In this document: in pieces, positions 26,601-34,323 of the stretch | Layout of the letters: every line of letters starts with the position of its first letter | Numbering within the stretch: the stretch's first letter is position 1 | From: a virus | Reading direction: 5' to 3' (one strand) | IMG/VR virus record: IMGVR_UViG_3300022700_000085 | Coordinates: 1-62,285 of that record | DNA length: 62,285 nt | The notes under the pieces: generated by a model | Seen by the model: the letters and a program-made list of their open reading frames with translations, nothing else | Told to the model about the DNA's origin: nothing | The model's database searches: none | Position numbers and translations under genes: made by a program

Positions 26601-26663
26601 AGCAGGAATATTTGGGATGAACCTATTGATGATGCTGCAACTACGGGTGTGTTTCCAAGTTAA
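23610..26663 (+). CDS. Large tail-tip/baseplate hub protein with Cys-rich C-terminus
   Basis: 1017 residues. The start (ITSNTQDLLNQNMGTELMVLVEIEW) and the next 150 residues, with YILHKNQPLLDKILVFRGEL and SFNIMSKLNSKQVGFSME, resemble phage tail proteins that thread the distal tail and contact the host (DUF2163-like and hub proteins). The middle has LTSRPDVYKLIQDIAYQSRC and IKHIDLDVGDCITLNVP, a hub-like beta fold. The C-terminal 200 residues are Gly-rich and Cys-rich (CGYPNDPWSCGYK, CECTEEGGPHCC), probably metal-bound or disulfide-linked. It is the last gene of the tail block. Confidence 0.65.
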   Translation: MRSITSNTQDLLNQNMGTELMVLVEIEWVDGGSIYYSDQDIEGAKTKILELGGFDTSMMLEGANTSQELKIVLDDTDNNIREIYDNNDIHKRPAKVYILHKNQPLLDKILVFRGELVTPIEWDETQRSVSFNIMSKLNSKQVGFSMEEGDFPNIPSEALGKPWPLVFGQVCNMPAVKVRTPRRGYLTSGTGIKDCTLQTRICQALRIQCPTKFVGMKEHIMRRANGFFSLKEPVMIADNECLNRRMAEICRLRDLLVQQEEYEHEQIEIYNGVNFPQEETVTITIDDGEFVGSFTGNTFYVDYRIHPKIETCADQECQHVPEAYYGPEHPRAKLEWLSKPEPEKTAEEPVKVHWEITSGRYSGLRVWFEATQKQRAEAELGWAPDNLGETVMPDFTQTAAFEDCDDAFLDGAGRTQLKGGPKDAWWFYDKLDSTEFFWAPSGSEVYLANESEILYIVSLIPGTVDSVSAYRVAPNGFKYLTELPTDYYTVYETDYGGYTVVEIGLKKDLSLYDDGWDSDIYVSFTSDVGPNPCDNIEWLVNKYTDLSIDSSSFASVKASLSNYPCAFHLTSRPDVYKLIQDIAYQSRCLIYVRNDILYIKYLSDEPSSERTISTNDILSGSFVEFLSETENVYTTHNIQWKKSGAAVREDQENERKLILKYNVDKYGTVENSWDYYTQTIYSNVLKTGTFWLIRKANSWKKVKFKLPIKHIDLDVGDCITLNVPQFGDEVKTIIESMNLDINSYTVDFVCWTPIRSGESEPFYWAWPANQSENQIWPLNDDSHGGGGYNFDITPPIGHILRGGGHHDDRLIITSGGQYPSDLGDIYPTITCETSEYLDNVSDIEPEIKAKEIAESAARSSMESDMSGGGGAVQDSGAPGRGTEDPDKCGYPNDPWSCGYKLLKHYLKCAKHTQPEEEGGGGPCECTEEGGPHCCYGDMWTECETYSDAISVKMAARQASIEAENKNDEPWKCGDTRLVGLYVASAQSPKYVTCEYIHSRNIWDEPIDDAATTGVFPS

Positions 26664-26681
26664 AATATTTGAGGTAAAAAA

Positions 26682-27158
26682 ATGAGTGAATGCACTAAAT
26701 GTCAAAAAGTTGTCAAAAAAAACAAAACTATATATAGATGTATAAATAAAAAAAGTTCAAAATATGGTCACAAAGTGACCGAAGAAGATTGCGCCGCTTG
26801 TTCTGTTCCTTCCTATCGTAGTAAAGGATGTTCAAAAAAACCAACAACAAATAAAGAAGTAAAAAAAGAAATTAAAATTGAAAAAGAAGTAGAGAAAGAA
26901 ATTGAAAAAGAATACCCTTCATTATCAACTCAGATGGTGGCTTATAAAGATGCCCTTATTAGATGGCATAAGGCTGGGAAACCAATAAGAAGTGATCCAG
27001 AAGTAAATAATATAGTGGAAAAATGTAAAAAATGTGATTGGTATGATTCAGAAAAGAAAAGGTGTAGAGGGTGTGGATGCAAAGTCACCAATGGTGGGAT
27101 AGCAATACTCAATAAAGCAAAAATGGCGACTGAACATTGTCCTAAAGGACTTTGGTAA
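26682..27158 (+). CDS. Zinc-ribbon protein with CPKGLW end
   Basis: 158 residues. Cys groups at both ends (CTKCQK and CAACSV at the N-terminus; CKKCDWYDSEKKRCRGCGCK and EHCPKGLW at the C-terminus) flank a Lys/Glu-rich helix. A C-terminal C-x-x-C...C-x-x-C-x-C followed by CPxGxW recurs in phage and bacterial small proteins (DUF6171-like). It probably binds zinc; function unknown. The start follows GAGG. Confidence 0.65.
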   Translation: MSECTKCQKVVKKNKTIYRCINKKSSKYGHKVTEEDCAACSVPSYRSKGCSKKPTTNKEVKKEIKIEKEVEKEIEKEYPSLSTQMVAYKDALIRWHKAGKPIRSDPEVNNIVEKCKKCDWYDSEKKRCRGCGCKVTNGGIAILNKAKMATEHCPKGLW

Positions 27159-27700
27159 TGGAATCTGCTTTTGCTTGGCTCGGACAGATATTTGAATCGC
27201 TACTTCAATTGTTTCCGCGTAGGGTTATTGTTAGGGCAACTGAAGCCGGAGTCAAATGGAGTTTGTGGCGTGAACCAAAAGAAATGAAACCAGGGATAAG
27301 GTTTTATTGGCCTTTTATTACTGATATAGAAGTGATTGCTGTGGCAAGACAAACACTAAATACCCCTACACAATCTCTTATGACTAAAGATCATAAAACT
27401 GTTGTGGCTGGGGGTGTTGTTATTTACAAAATAAATGATATTGTTCAAGCAATCGGAAAACAAAATTGCAATCCAGATGACACTGTTGGAGATATAGCAA
27501 AAGCAACTATAGTAGATGTGGTGTCGAAATGGACTTGCGATAGTTTATTATGTAATATCAGTGAAGATGTAGAAGAACACCTAACAGAAACATGTAGAAA
27601 ACAATTACGTCAATACGGCGTTTATGTAAGCCGAGCTGCTCTTGATAATTTTTCAATAGTTAAACAATTAAACCATACAGGTATCAACAATGGTTTGTAA
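27158..27700 (+). CDS. SPFH/band-7 (stomatin-prohibitin-like) protein
   Basis: 180 residues from the ATG at 27158 (AAAGGA upstream); the in-frame TTG at 27152 is less likely. A short hydrophobic N-terminus (WLGQIFESLLQLFP) is followed by a band-7 core: KPGIRFYWPFITDIEVIAVARQTLNT, TKDHKTVVAGGVVIYKINDI and RKQLRQYGVYVSRAALDNF. SPFH proteins form membrane microdomain rings in bacteria. Phage copies are uncommon; candidate roles are protection of the infected cell membrane or a lysis-timing function, both inference. It lies between the tail-tip and the leftward replication operon. Confidence 0.75.
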   Translation: MESAFAWLGQIFESLLQLFPRRVIVRATEAGVKWSLWREPKEMKPGIRFYWPFITDIEVIAVARQTLNTPTQSLMTKDHKTVVAGGVVIYKINDIVQAIGKQNCNPDDTVGDIAKATIVDVVSKWTCDSLLCNISEDVEEHLTETCRKQLRQYGVYVSRAALDNFSIVKQLNHTGINNGL

Positions 27701-27887
27701 AAAATGTAGAAAGAGAAAACATAATATGGATTCCAGCCCTAAAAGACCTGAGCGTGGCTCTATTCGTAAACGTAAACGTGATGAAATGCGAAAAAAGAAA
27801 AAACTAGCTATGCAGAAAACGAAGGAAAGAAGCAAAAAGTTTAGCGGTGGCAAGACTATCAGACAAAGCGTTATGAGCGTTGTCTAA
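27690..27887 (+). CDS. Small very basic protein
   Basis: 65 residues, 11-nt overlap with the preceding gene and 84-nt tail-to-tail overlap with the exonuclease gene on the other strand. It has one Cys pair (CKKCRKRK), then a stretch of Arg and Lys (IRKRKRDEMRKKKKLAM). The ribosome site is weak (ACAGG). It could be a nucleic-acid-binding protein, but the overlap and simple composition leave some doubt that it is a gene. Confidence 0.45.
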   Translation: MVCKKCRKRKHNMDSSPKRPERGSIRKRKRDEMRKKKKLAMQKTKERSKKFSGGKTIRQSVMSVV

Positions 27888-28403
27888 TGTGATGTCAAAT
27901 TTTTTGCACATCGCTTTTAAATTAATTCTGCTGAAAGGGTATTTTCTTCCATGCCATGTGTACAAATCGTTTATCATGGCCGCCATAATCATTGTGTCTC
28001 GTGGGTGTGGATGCCATACATAATTAACGCCATCTAAACCCAACCAATGAATCAAAAAACCACGTTCAAAACCCCAGTTATGAGCTATTGGGACTAACTT
28101 TTTCCCTGATGATAAGTTAAGCTTGTGGAACCATTCATCAAATAATTCAACACCTCTTGTTTGACTTACACACCCAGAAAGTTCATCCATACTTATACCG
28201 TGTTTGTCTTGTGCTTCACTAGTAAGGCGTTCTGGGTTATCTGGAAACATATTTAGATAAAAGAACTTACCTTGAGGTTCAAAATTTTGATCGAGAGGCA
28301 CGGCAGCTATTTGGATAATTTCATCATACCCGGCCAACAAACCTGTTGTTTCAACATCAACAGCACAGGGTATATGACCATTAAGATTGTGTGGTCCTAG
28401 CAT
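27804..28403 (-). CDS. DnaQ-like DEDDh 3'-5' exonuclease
   Basis: 199 residues from the ATG at 28403, chosen because GGAGAG lies eight bases before it; a longer frame from 28460 lacks this. ExoI motif: AVDVETTGLLAGYDEIIQIA. ExoII-like: IAHNWGFERGFLIHW. ExoIII: NAHNALSDSLATAKL, with the His-x-x-x-x-Asp of the DEDDh class. The family removes nucleotides 3'-5' in proofreading or RNA/DNA turnover. It is the last gene of a three-gene leftward replication operon, overlapping the upstream gene by 23 bases. Asp in ExoII seems replaced (WGFERGF), which should be checked. Confidence 0.85.
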   Translation of the reverse strand: MLGPHNLNGHIPCAVDVETTGLLAGYDEIIQIAAVPLDQNFEPQGKFFYLNMFPDNPERLTSEAQDKHGISMDELSGCVSQTRGVELFDEWFHKLNLSSGKKLVPIAHNWGFERGFLIHWLGLDGVNYVWHPHPRDTMIMAAMINDLYTWHGRKYPFSRINLKAMCKKFDITLDNAHNALSDSLATAKLFASFLRFLHS

Positions 28404-28746
28404 TATTTTCTCTCCAATGGTTAATTCTTTCGCCAAAAATTTCTTGATCGTACAATTCATTTGGATGGTTTAATTCAATTAATGCAAGGAGATTCCATGT
28501 AGCATGGCCTATATGTGAACACCCTGAATCTTGATCATATTTTTCACCGTCCATAAAACTTCTCAAATGTCGCATCATGGAATCTAAATATTCTTTATCT
28601 GGTTTACCTCCTAACTTCCAGTTACCATCACCGTATTTTTCTGCACCAAGCTCCATTATTCTTGCCACCGCTTCAATAGCATGTGGAAATTGTAAAATGT
28701 ATGACAGTTTTGGTTTTCCTTCATTAAATCTCAAAGCTTGTTTCAT
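28381..28746 (-). CDS. dATP/dGTP diphosphohydrolase-like protein (DUF5664/MazZ-like)
   Basis: 121 residues. It begins KQALRFNEGKPKLSYILQFP, followed by AIEAVARIMELGAEKYGDGNW, MMRHLRSFMDGEKYD and HIGHATWNLLALIEL. This is the all-alpha pattern of the phage family annotated as dATP/dGTP diphosphohydrolase N-terminal (DUF5664), which includes MazZ from 2-aminoadenine phages. The conserved metal-binding Glu/Asp/His positions are visible. A role in shaping the dNTP pool is likely. It overlaps the primase-helicase end by four bases and leads into the exonuclease gene. Confidence 0.8.
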   Translation of the reverse strand: MKQALRFNEGKPKLSYILQFPHAIEAVARIMELGAEKYGDGNWKLGGKPDKEYLDSMMRHLRSFMDGEKYDQDSGCSHIGHATWNLLALIELNHPNELYDQEIFGERINHWRENNARTTQS

Positions 28747-31700
28747 ATTTCATCTTTCGTTATTTGATTACCTTCTTTTCTATACGGCTCCCCTTCTTTG
28801 GCATCAGAATCAAATGTCAAATTACCTACAATAATTTGATTAATTTTTTTACCTCTACCAACGGGGAAATTTTCTGATAATTTACTCTTTATTGCTCTAT
28901 CTTTCCATTCTCCTTTTTGATATTCTTCTAAAGTATTGAAAAACCTTTTTTTGAAATCGCTAAACTTAGTCGCTTGACCAGGAACATTGTAACAATGATC
29001 TTTTATAAATTGTTCAAGATCGTCCGCATTACTTTCAATTGCGTCTTTCTTTCCTTGTGTTTCTACCACTGGCAACATTAATCTACCGTCTGCTGGTTGA
29101 GTCTCATAATCAAGTAAAGTCCTAAGAAAATGCGGTGCTTCATCACGTATCAGTGTTTTAAACTTATCTCGCGGGATTTCATTTTCTATTGGTGGTACAT
29201 ACATAGCTGTAATTCTTGTGTCACCAGGAAACACAGGGAGACTACTACGTGAATTAGCCATCTGGACAAAATGTAGTGTACTTTTCACGTCTTGCACGGT
29301 TTTATATTTTGCGTGAATAGAAATATTATCTCCAGTAGTCCACTCTTTTAATTTATTGTAAGCTGTAGACCCTGCCTTATTAATATCGACTTCATCAATC
29401 ACAGCTAGTATGACATCTTTTAATTCACCGTTATACCCTTGTTCAGAAGTCAAAGCCCTATCTGCTTTTTTAACACCGCTAGTAAATAAAATTTCTAATG
29501 CTTCATGGAAACTTGATTTACCTGTATTTTGAGGTCCATACATAAATAAATACGGAAGCTTACCAAATGGGTTTTGAATCATACATGCAACCCAAGCAAG
29601 GAGATATTCACCACCGTTGTTTATACCCCATTTTTTACACCAATCTAAATCTTTAATATACTCATCTAAATCAGAACCACAATGGTTAAGTAATAAATCC
29701 CATGTAGGGTGTTTAGGTGTCTCACCTTCAGCCAATTCAATAGGATCGAAGGCAAATTGAGCTGAATCTCTATTCCATTTTCTTCCTCCTGGGTATTCAG
29801 GTTGAAACGGCTCATTCACTAGCAACCAAGAATTAAAAACAGCGCCACCTAGAATAGGGTCTGGTTTTCCAAACCCGAGTGAAAAAAGAAACGATTTAAT
29901 ATTTTCGCGTGGGTGTGTCACCCATTTGTGACTGCTATCTCTTAATACCCAAGAATCAAAACCTACACCACCAGGGCCTTTTATTTTTAAGGCTCTCATT
30001 TTATCGTCAAGTTCACTCCAAATGCTTTCTTCTTCTTGTTCTTTATCAGATGTTTCAGAAGCATCTTTAAGCCATATTTCCCAACCACGAGAAGTTTTGA
30101 CAAAACGAGGGAAATCATTTTTTGTGTCGCCTCTTTCTTTAGAGATAACTAAAACTATTTTTTCTTTTGCTCCTCTGTGAAGGGCTAAATTTCTACCAGC
30201 AGCTTTATCTGGAATTTTGATATCTGTTTCAAGTAGTTTAAGGGCGTCCTTTAAATCATCTAATTCTTGAAACATGAAGCCTTGTTTTTCTTCAGTTCCT
30301 TCAAAACCGCCACAAGCCATGCAAATTTGACGTAACGTGGCAGGATAATTGTAGGTGGTGTGCGTCCATGATCCTTGCTTATCCCAAAGGGGGTGTTCCT
30401 CTGTGCCTTCACCGAAGCGGTAAACATCCCAAGCACCATTAGGCTTTGGACGCATAAAACAATTACCAACAAGTATGAAATCTTCTAAGCAGAAACAATG
30501 TGTTTCTGGAACTGTACAACAAAATACTTCTTCTTCATCTGCTGGTTCAACACTAACAATGCGCCAATAATGATGCTGTCGATTAGTTATACTAGCCCAT
30601 CGCTCTTTATGTTTATTAATAAGGAAAAAATCTTCAGTAAGATCAAATGCTTTAATAACAACAGTGTGTACAATGGACCCTTCTTTATACCCACTTGCAT
30701 TTATTCTTGATGTTATTTTAGAAGTTTCAATCCCTAGTATATGACATACTTGTTTGACATGTTCAACACTTTCTTTATCAGTTGATCCAATTATACAAGA
30801 TCCACTATCAGAGACGCAACCATCAGCGGCAAAGTAGCCTGCAAGCCAACCATATAAATAAGGTTTATCATAATGTAAAGGAACTAAAGATTTGAAATGA
30901 TAAGGGAGATTCCATATTTCAACACCTCCAATAGATCGGTTTATTGGTCGTTGAGGATATTCAGAAAAATATTTCAACAATTCAGCATCTTTATCTCCAA
31001 ATAAATAAAGTTGGGAAGTTTTACTCGATCCTCCGTTAGTGCCATCTCCCCATACCAACCCATGTTGAATACCTACTACACTAGGAATATAGGTACATTG
31101 AGGTTTAGTCTGTACTAATATTCTTCCAGGTGTGAGCTCCTTGGTTTCTATTTCTTCTCGTTCACCGAAATTGACTTTAGTTTTTCGATACTCATTACTT
31201 CGATACTTAATAACATACCAGCGGTGATCGCCAGTAGCTCTAATTACTTTACGTTGATCACGATTTTCAATAGTGACGGAAAAGACTTCTTGATTACCAT
31301 ATGATTTGAAAGGCACTTTTACCCATGCACCACGGCGAGTCATAATTTCAACATTTTTACCAGCTAACTCTTGAATTGGTTTTACGCCTTCGCGAGTAAT
31401 TACTTTTGTATCCCCGGCAAGACAATTCGGTTTCCCTGGATCACTATCAAGAGAATTAGTATCAAATAACCCTCTTATAGGTGTTCCACGTTCAGCCCAT
31501 TCATCATATACTTGTTTTAGTCCTGCTGTATGCCCCTGAAAAAGATGGTGATCATGAACCCATAAAGCAGTGTGCCCTGTTCCTTCAAGGTCTTCAAGGA
31601 TCTTTAGGTGTGTATCATCAAGAGGGACACGAGAATAAGCTTGAGTCATTTCATCAAGCTCATCCCCTTTCGTTTGTGTACCATCAGGATTCCATCCTTG

Positions 31701-32453
31701 AATCCTGATTTTGGACCTGCCACCAGAGACAACTTCGAGATGATCACGCCAGTTAGGAGGAACATGATCGGCGGTCAGGAATTGTGTGGCCGGTTTGACT
31801 TGCTTGTAACCTTTGTTATCTTTATTTGCGTCAACATGGTAAATCCACATGACTTGACCACAGACATCCTTGTTGGCTTCGATATTCAAGCCTGTGTGTC
31901 GAGCAATAAGAGAAAGGAAAGCGTCAGCTAGAGCAGAATGCTCATCATGGTTTGCTGTTTTTGGGTAAGGTTCTTGGAACCAAATATACAGGTGCCGTCC
32001 TTGTCCCCGTGTGCTCCTAATTACTTCGATCCAAGGCACTTGAATGTTAGATAGTTTTTCTAATTCCTCGTCTGGGATTCCCACACCGTCAGCGTGCCCA
32101 GCGATTGAATCAAAATCATACCCTAACCCGATTGATTGTTTGTTTTTCCAATCCCACCAAGTAGTACCAATTGCTTTTAATCGTTTCTTAATGATGAATT
32201 GAATAGGTGGATCACTGTAATTTGGATCAGTTTTGGCGTTATAAGGCCACCTGTGAGGGCCAAACACTTCACCACCTTCTTCATACTTATTTGTTTCTGG
32301 GATCTTCTCCCCAGATTTGAAGCAATTGATTTGTGTTTCTAGTCGGGCTGGGTCTTTCCCCCAACGATCAATCAACTCGAGGTTGTTATGTTCTTTTTTG
32401 ATTGTGCTTTCATAATATTTTCTGAAAGCCTCTGTCATTCTTTCATTACGCAT
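28743..32453 (-). CDS. Primase-helicase (AEP primase plus SF3-type helicase) with intein
   Basis: 1236-residue precursor; after removal of a 321-residue intein the protein is 915 residues. N-terminal primase: LGYDFDSIAGH (catalytic Asp-x-Asp near residue 113) and STRGQGRHLYIWF (near residue 150), as in archaeo-eukaryotic primases. After the intein comes CFMRPKPNGAWDVYRFGEGT. The C-terminal ATPase has Walker A FMYGPQNTGKSSFHEA (near 970), Walker B ILAVIDEVDIN and a sensor-like TLHFVQMANSR, as in D5/P4-type helicases. GGAGGAG precedes the ATG. It primes and unwinds DNA at the fork and is the first gene of the leftward operon from the repeat region. Confidence 0.88.
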   Translation of the reverse strand: MRNERMTEAFRKYYESTIKKEHNNLELIDRWGKDPARLETQINCFKSGEKIPETNKYEEGGEVFGPHRWPYNAKTDPNYSDPPIQFIIKKRLKAIGTTWWDWKNKQSIGLGYDFDSIAGHADGVGIPDEELEKLSNIQVPWIEVIRSTRGQGRHLYIWFQEPYPKTANHDEHSALADAFLSLIARHTGLNIEANKDVCGQVMWIYHVDANKDNKGYKQVKPATQFLTADHVPPNWRDHLEVVSGGRSKIRIQGWNPDGTQTKGDELDEMTQAYSRVPLDDTHLKILEDLEGTGHTALWVHDHHLFQGHTAGLKQVYDEWAERGTPIRGLFDTNSLDSDPGKPNCLAGDTKVITREGVKPIQELAGKNVEIMTRRGAWVKVPFKSYGNQEVFSVTIENRDQRKVIRATGDHRWYVIKYRSNEYRKTKVNFGEREEIETKELTPGRILVQTKPQCTYIPSVVGIQHGLVWGDGTNGGSSKTSQLYLFGDKDAELLKYFSEYPQRPINRSIGGVEIWNLPYHFKSLVPLHYDKPYLYGWLAGYFAADGCVSDSGSCIIGSTDKESVEHVKQVCHILGIETSKITSRINASGYKEGSIVHTVVIKAFDLTEDFFLINKHKERWASITNRQHHYWRIVSVEPADEEEVFCCTVPETHCFCLEDFILVGNCFMRPKPNGAWDVYRFGEGTEEHPLWDKQGSWTHTTYNYPATLRQICMACGGFEGTEEKQGFMFQELDDLKDALKLLETDIKIPDKAAGRNLALHRGAKEKIVLVISKERGDTKNDFPRFVKTSRGWEIWLKDASETSDKEQEEESIWSELDDKMRALKIKGPGGVGFDSWVLRDSSHKWVTHPRENIKSFLFSLGFGKPDPILGGAVFNSWLLVNEPFQPEYPGGRKWNRDSAQFAFDPIELAEGETPKHPTWDLLLNHCGSDLDEYIKDLDWCKKWGINNGGEYLLAWVACMIQNPFGKLPYLFMYGPQNTGKSSFHEALEILFTSGVKKADRALTSEQGYNGELKDVILAVIDEVDINKAGSTAYNKLKEWTTGDNISIHAKYKTVQDVKSTLHFVQMANSRSSLPVFPGDTRITAMYVPPIENEIPRDKFKTLIRDEAPHFLRTLLDYETQPADGRLMLPVVETQGKKDAIESNADDLEQFIKDHCYNVPGQATKFSDFKKRFFNTLEEYQKGEWKDRAIKSKLSENFPVGRGKKINQIIVGNLTFDSDAKEGEPYRKEGNQITKDEI
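30462..31424 (-). other. Intein 1 (LAGLIDADG class) in the primase-helicase
   Basis: Residues 344-664 of the precursor. It begins with the splice Cys in CLAGDTKVITREGVKPIQE; block B is VIRATGDHRWYVI; the endonuclease has LYGWLAGYFAADGCVS (a LAGLIDADG helix); the end is THCFCLEDFILVGN followed by Cys +1. The penultimate residue is Gly instead of the usual His, known in some inteins. It interrupts PGKPN/CFMRPKP in the primase. Length divides by three, so the frame is unbroken. Confidence 0.9.
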
Positions 32454-32478
32454 ATCTCCTCCATTTATCTCGAAAGTC

Positions 32479-32500
32479 TCTATACTCTATAATATGCAAA
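32479..32500 (-). promoter_or_regulatory. 22-bp divergent promoter-like element, leftward copy
   Basis: Reading leftward, TTTGCATATTATAGAGTATA plus GA, identical over 22 bases to 33360-33381 read rightward. It contains a TATTAT/TATAGA -10-like core, lies 26 bases before the primase-helicase ATG, and is flanked by ACGTCA, whereas the other copy is flanked by TGACGT. Probably a promoter with operator. Confidence 0.6.
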
Positions 32501-32572
32501 CTGACGTGTATTTTCCACAAAGACGTGTTTTTGACGGAAATTTTATACCCCCAACACTCCCAAAAGAGGGGT

Positions 32573-33215
32573 CACCCTCACCGGAGGTAGTAAAGATACC
32601 TCCACACTACTAGAGTACTACTTATAAGTGGTAAGGCACTAATATAAGGTATAGGTAAACCCCTTATTTTGACTTTATAAATCTTAACCCCTCTACGGAC
32701 TTTTTGATATACCTCCGTAGTAGTATATTTCCATAAGTCAGCATGATTTAACAATTTATGTAAAATACCCCTCCAATAGCTATAAATCAAACCTCCGCTT
32801 TACTACATAAAATAAGGTGGTGTCAAATACCTTGATATAGTGCCTTACCACCTGAAATTACTACATATATTAAACGGTATTTAATACCCCAGAAGAGTTA
32901 CTTAAAATTAGGTATTTATCAATACCTCCGGTAGGTGGATTTTTACTTAAAACGTTTAACAGACAAGAGTTACGTTTACACCCCTCACCGGAGCCCCTAC
33001 TTATACCTCCGCTTTACTACTACCCCTCTATTAGTAGTGTAAGTAATAATATAGAGGGGTGAGCAAATACCTAATAAGATGGTCCTCACCCTACAATAAG
33101 TGGTATTACCCCTCGCCGGACTCTTTGGTATACCTCCGGTGTGGGGTAAATCACATAAACACCTACATACTAATAGTTTACGACAAATAATAACACAACT
33201 AAAGCGCCGGAGGTA
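32573..33215. repeat. TACCTCCG repeats and four ~32-bp composite units
   Basis: TACCTCC occurs at 32597, 32710, 32923, 33004 and 33131; AACCTCC at 32790; the reverse GGAGGTA at 32583 and 33209. Four longer units (32573-32603, 32686-32716, 32980-33011, 33106-33138) share CCCTC, then N, C/A, CGGA, about 13 bases and ATACCTCC. The first unit is a perfect inverted repeat GGAGGTA/TACCTCC with a seven-base spacer. The phrase CCTCCGCTTTACTAC occurs twice (32792 and 33007). Irregular spacing argues against CRISPR and for protein-binding iterons. Confidence 0.75.
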
Positions 33216-33359
33216 AAAAAAAGTTCTGTGAGTAATTTTTGTAAAGTGTAAATTTGAGTATGGGAGGGTTTATTTGAAACTCCGACTCCGCCATACCACC
33301 CAAAAGAGGCAAAATAAAAAAACCTCTGAAATCCCGCCAAAGTGGAAAATTTGACGTGT

Positions 33360-33381
33360 TTTGCATATTATAGAGTATAGA
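33360..33381 (+). promoter_or_regulatory. 22-bp divergent promoter-like element, rightward copy
   Basis: Identical to the inverse of 32479-32500. TTGACG lies at 33351-33356. The ParB-like ATG at 33385 follows within four bases of the element and has no ribosome site, so the message is probably leaderless or nearly so. Confidence 0.6.
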
Positions 33382-33384
33382 ACC

Positions 33385-34323
33385 ATGAATGATAAACAAT
33401 TAACAATACCGATAAACCAAATCTTCAAACCCAAGCACGCACTCCGTCCTGTTAGAAGGTCTAAACCTGAGTATGTTGAGCTTGTAGAATCTATAAAAAA
33501 GGATGGTATTCTACAACCTATTCTTGTTAGACCTGTGCAAGATGGGTTTGAAGTTGTGGAAGGATGGCATAGATATGAGGCCGCAAAAGAAGCGGGACTA
33601 TCTGAGATGCCGTGTTTGATTAGAGAAATGACTGACAGAGAGGTGATGATATCTCAGTTAAAATGTAATTCAATTCGTCCTAAGACGGCCACATTTGAAT
33701 TTGCAAGAAGATTAAAAATTCTCATGGAAGAGGGCTGGACACTGACGGAATTAAGTGCTATAATTGATAAGACACCCTCATGGATACGAAATCAATTGTA
33801 TCTTAACCGTCTTTGTGAGGAAGCGAGAGAACCAGTAGAACGGGGAGAAATTCCTTTAAGTTCAGCTTTGGCTTTAGCAAATTTACCTGAAGACTTACAA
33901 CCAAAATTTATTGAGGATGCAATATCCTTAAAACATGTTGAATTTGCTAAGCGTGCAAAACGCGCTCTGAGAGATTATAAAGCTTATATCCTTGAGGAGC
34001 AACAAGAGGATAAAAAATCAGGTGTTTCACCACCAAAGTTAAGAACTGTTAACGTCATTAAAAGGGAGGCAGTTGATCATAAACATGCTAAAGAAGTATT
34101 AAAAGAAGTAAAAGCCAAAACACCTTTAGATGGATGGAAAGCGTGCATGGCTTGGTTATTTAAATTAGATCCAATTACAGTTGAAGGTAAAAAATCTAAA
34201 TATGAGGAGAAACATGATGATGCATTAATGAGTATAGCTGAATTTCGCAAAACGAATAGAGAATTAATTAAGAAATTTGTTAAAAAACAAACAAGAACCG
34301 GAGATTATAAAAATGACGAATGA
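33385..34323 (+). CDS. ParB/Srx-like DNA-binding protein
   Basis: 312 residues from the ATG at 33385; an in-frame TTG at 33361 lies within the promoter element and is rejected. N-terminal ParB-type domain: IPINQIFKPKHALRPVRR, YVELVESIKKDGILQPILVR and VVEGWHRYEAAKEAGL, where GWHRYEA corresponds to the ParB GERRxRA CTP-binding box. Next is a helix-turn-helix (TLTELSAIIDKTPSWIRNQL) and a basic C-terminus. Known roles are partition, nucleoid-like DNA binding or transcription control. No ParA is in the window. The repeat array just upstream is a plausible binding site. It overlaps the next gene by 11 bases. Confidence 0.82.
   Translation: MNDKQLTIPINQIFKPKHALRPVRRSKPEYVELVESIKKDGILQPILVRPVQDGFEVVEGWHRYEAAKEAGLSEMPCLIREMTDREVMISQLKCNSIRPKTATFEFARRLKILMEEGWTLTELSAIIDKTPSWIRNQLYLNRLCEEAREPVERGEIPLSSALALANLPEDLQPKFIEDAISLKHVEFAKRAKRALRDYKAYILEEQQEDKKSGVSPPKLRTVNVIKREAVDHKHAKEVLKEVKAKTPLDGWKACMAWLFKLDPITVEGKKSKYEEKHDDALMSIAEFRKTNRELIKKFVKKQTRTGDYKNDE

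Larger units (their letters stand above)
32454..33384. other. Non-coding repeat region between divergent operons (candidate origin/partition site)
   Basis: 931 bases without a convincing gene, AT-rich apart from short GC-rich repeat cores. It lies between the leftward primase-helicase and the rightward ParB-like gene. Both edges hold the same 22-bp element in opposite directions. Inside are repeated TACCTCCG/CGGAGGTA motifs, four longer composite units, and an inverted repeat CCCCTCTA/TAGAGGGG (33023-33030 and 33052-33059). Small open frames here have biased content and no ribosome sites. Iteron-like repeats beside a primase-helicase suggest an origin; beside a ParB-like gene they suggest a centromere. 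Which is right cannot be decided from sequence. Confidence 0.6.

Noticed and set aside
32573-33215. CRISPR array in the repeat region
   Set aside because: Repeats are short, in both directions and irregularly spaced; no cas gene is present.
32578-33399. Small open frames within the divergent region
   Set aside because: No ribosome sites, compositional bias and overlap with repeats and promoter elements.
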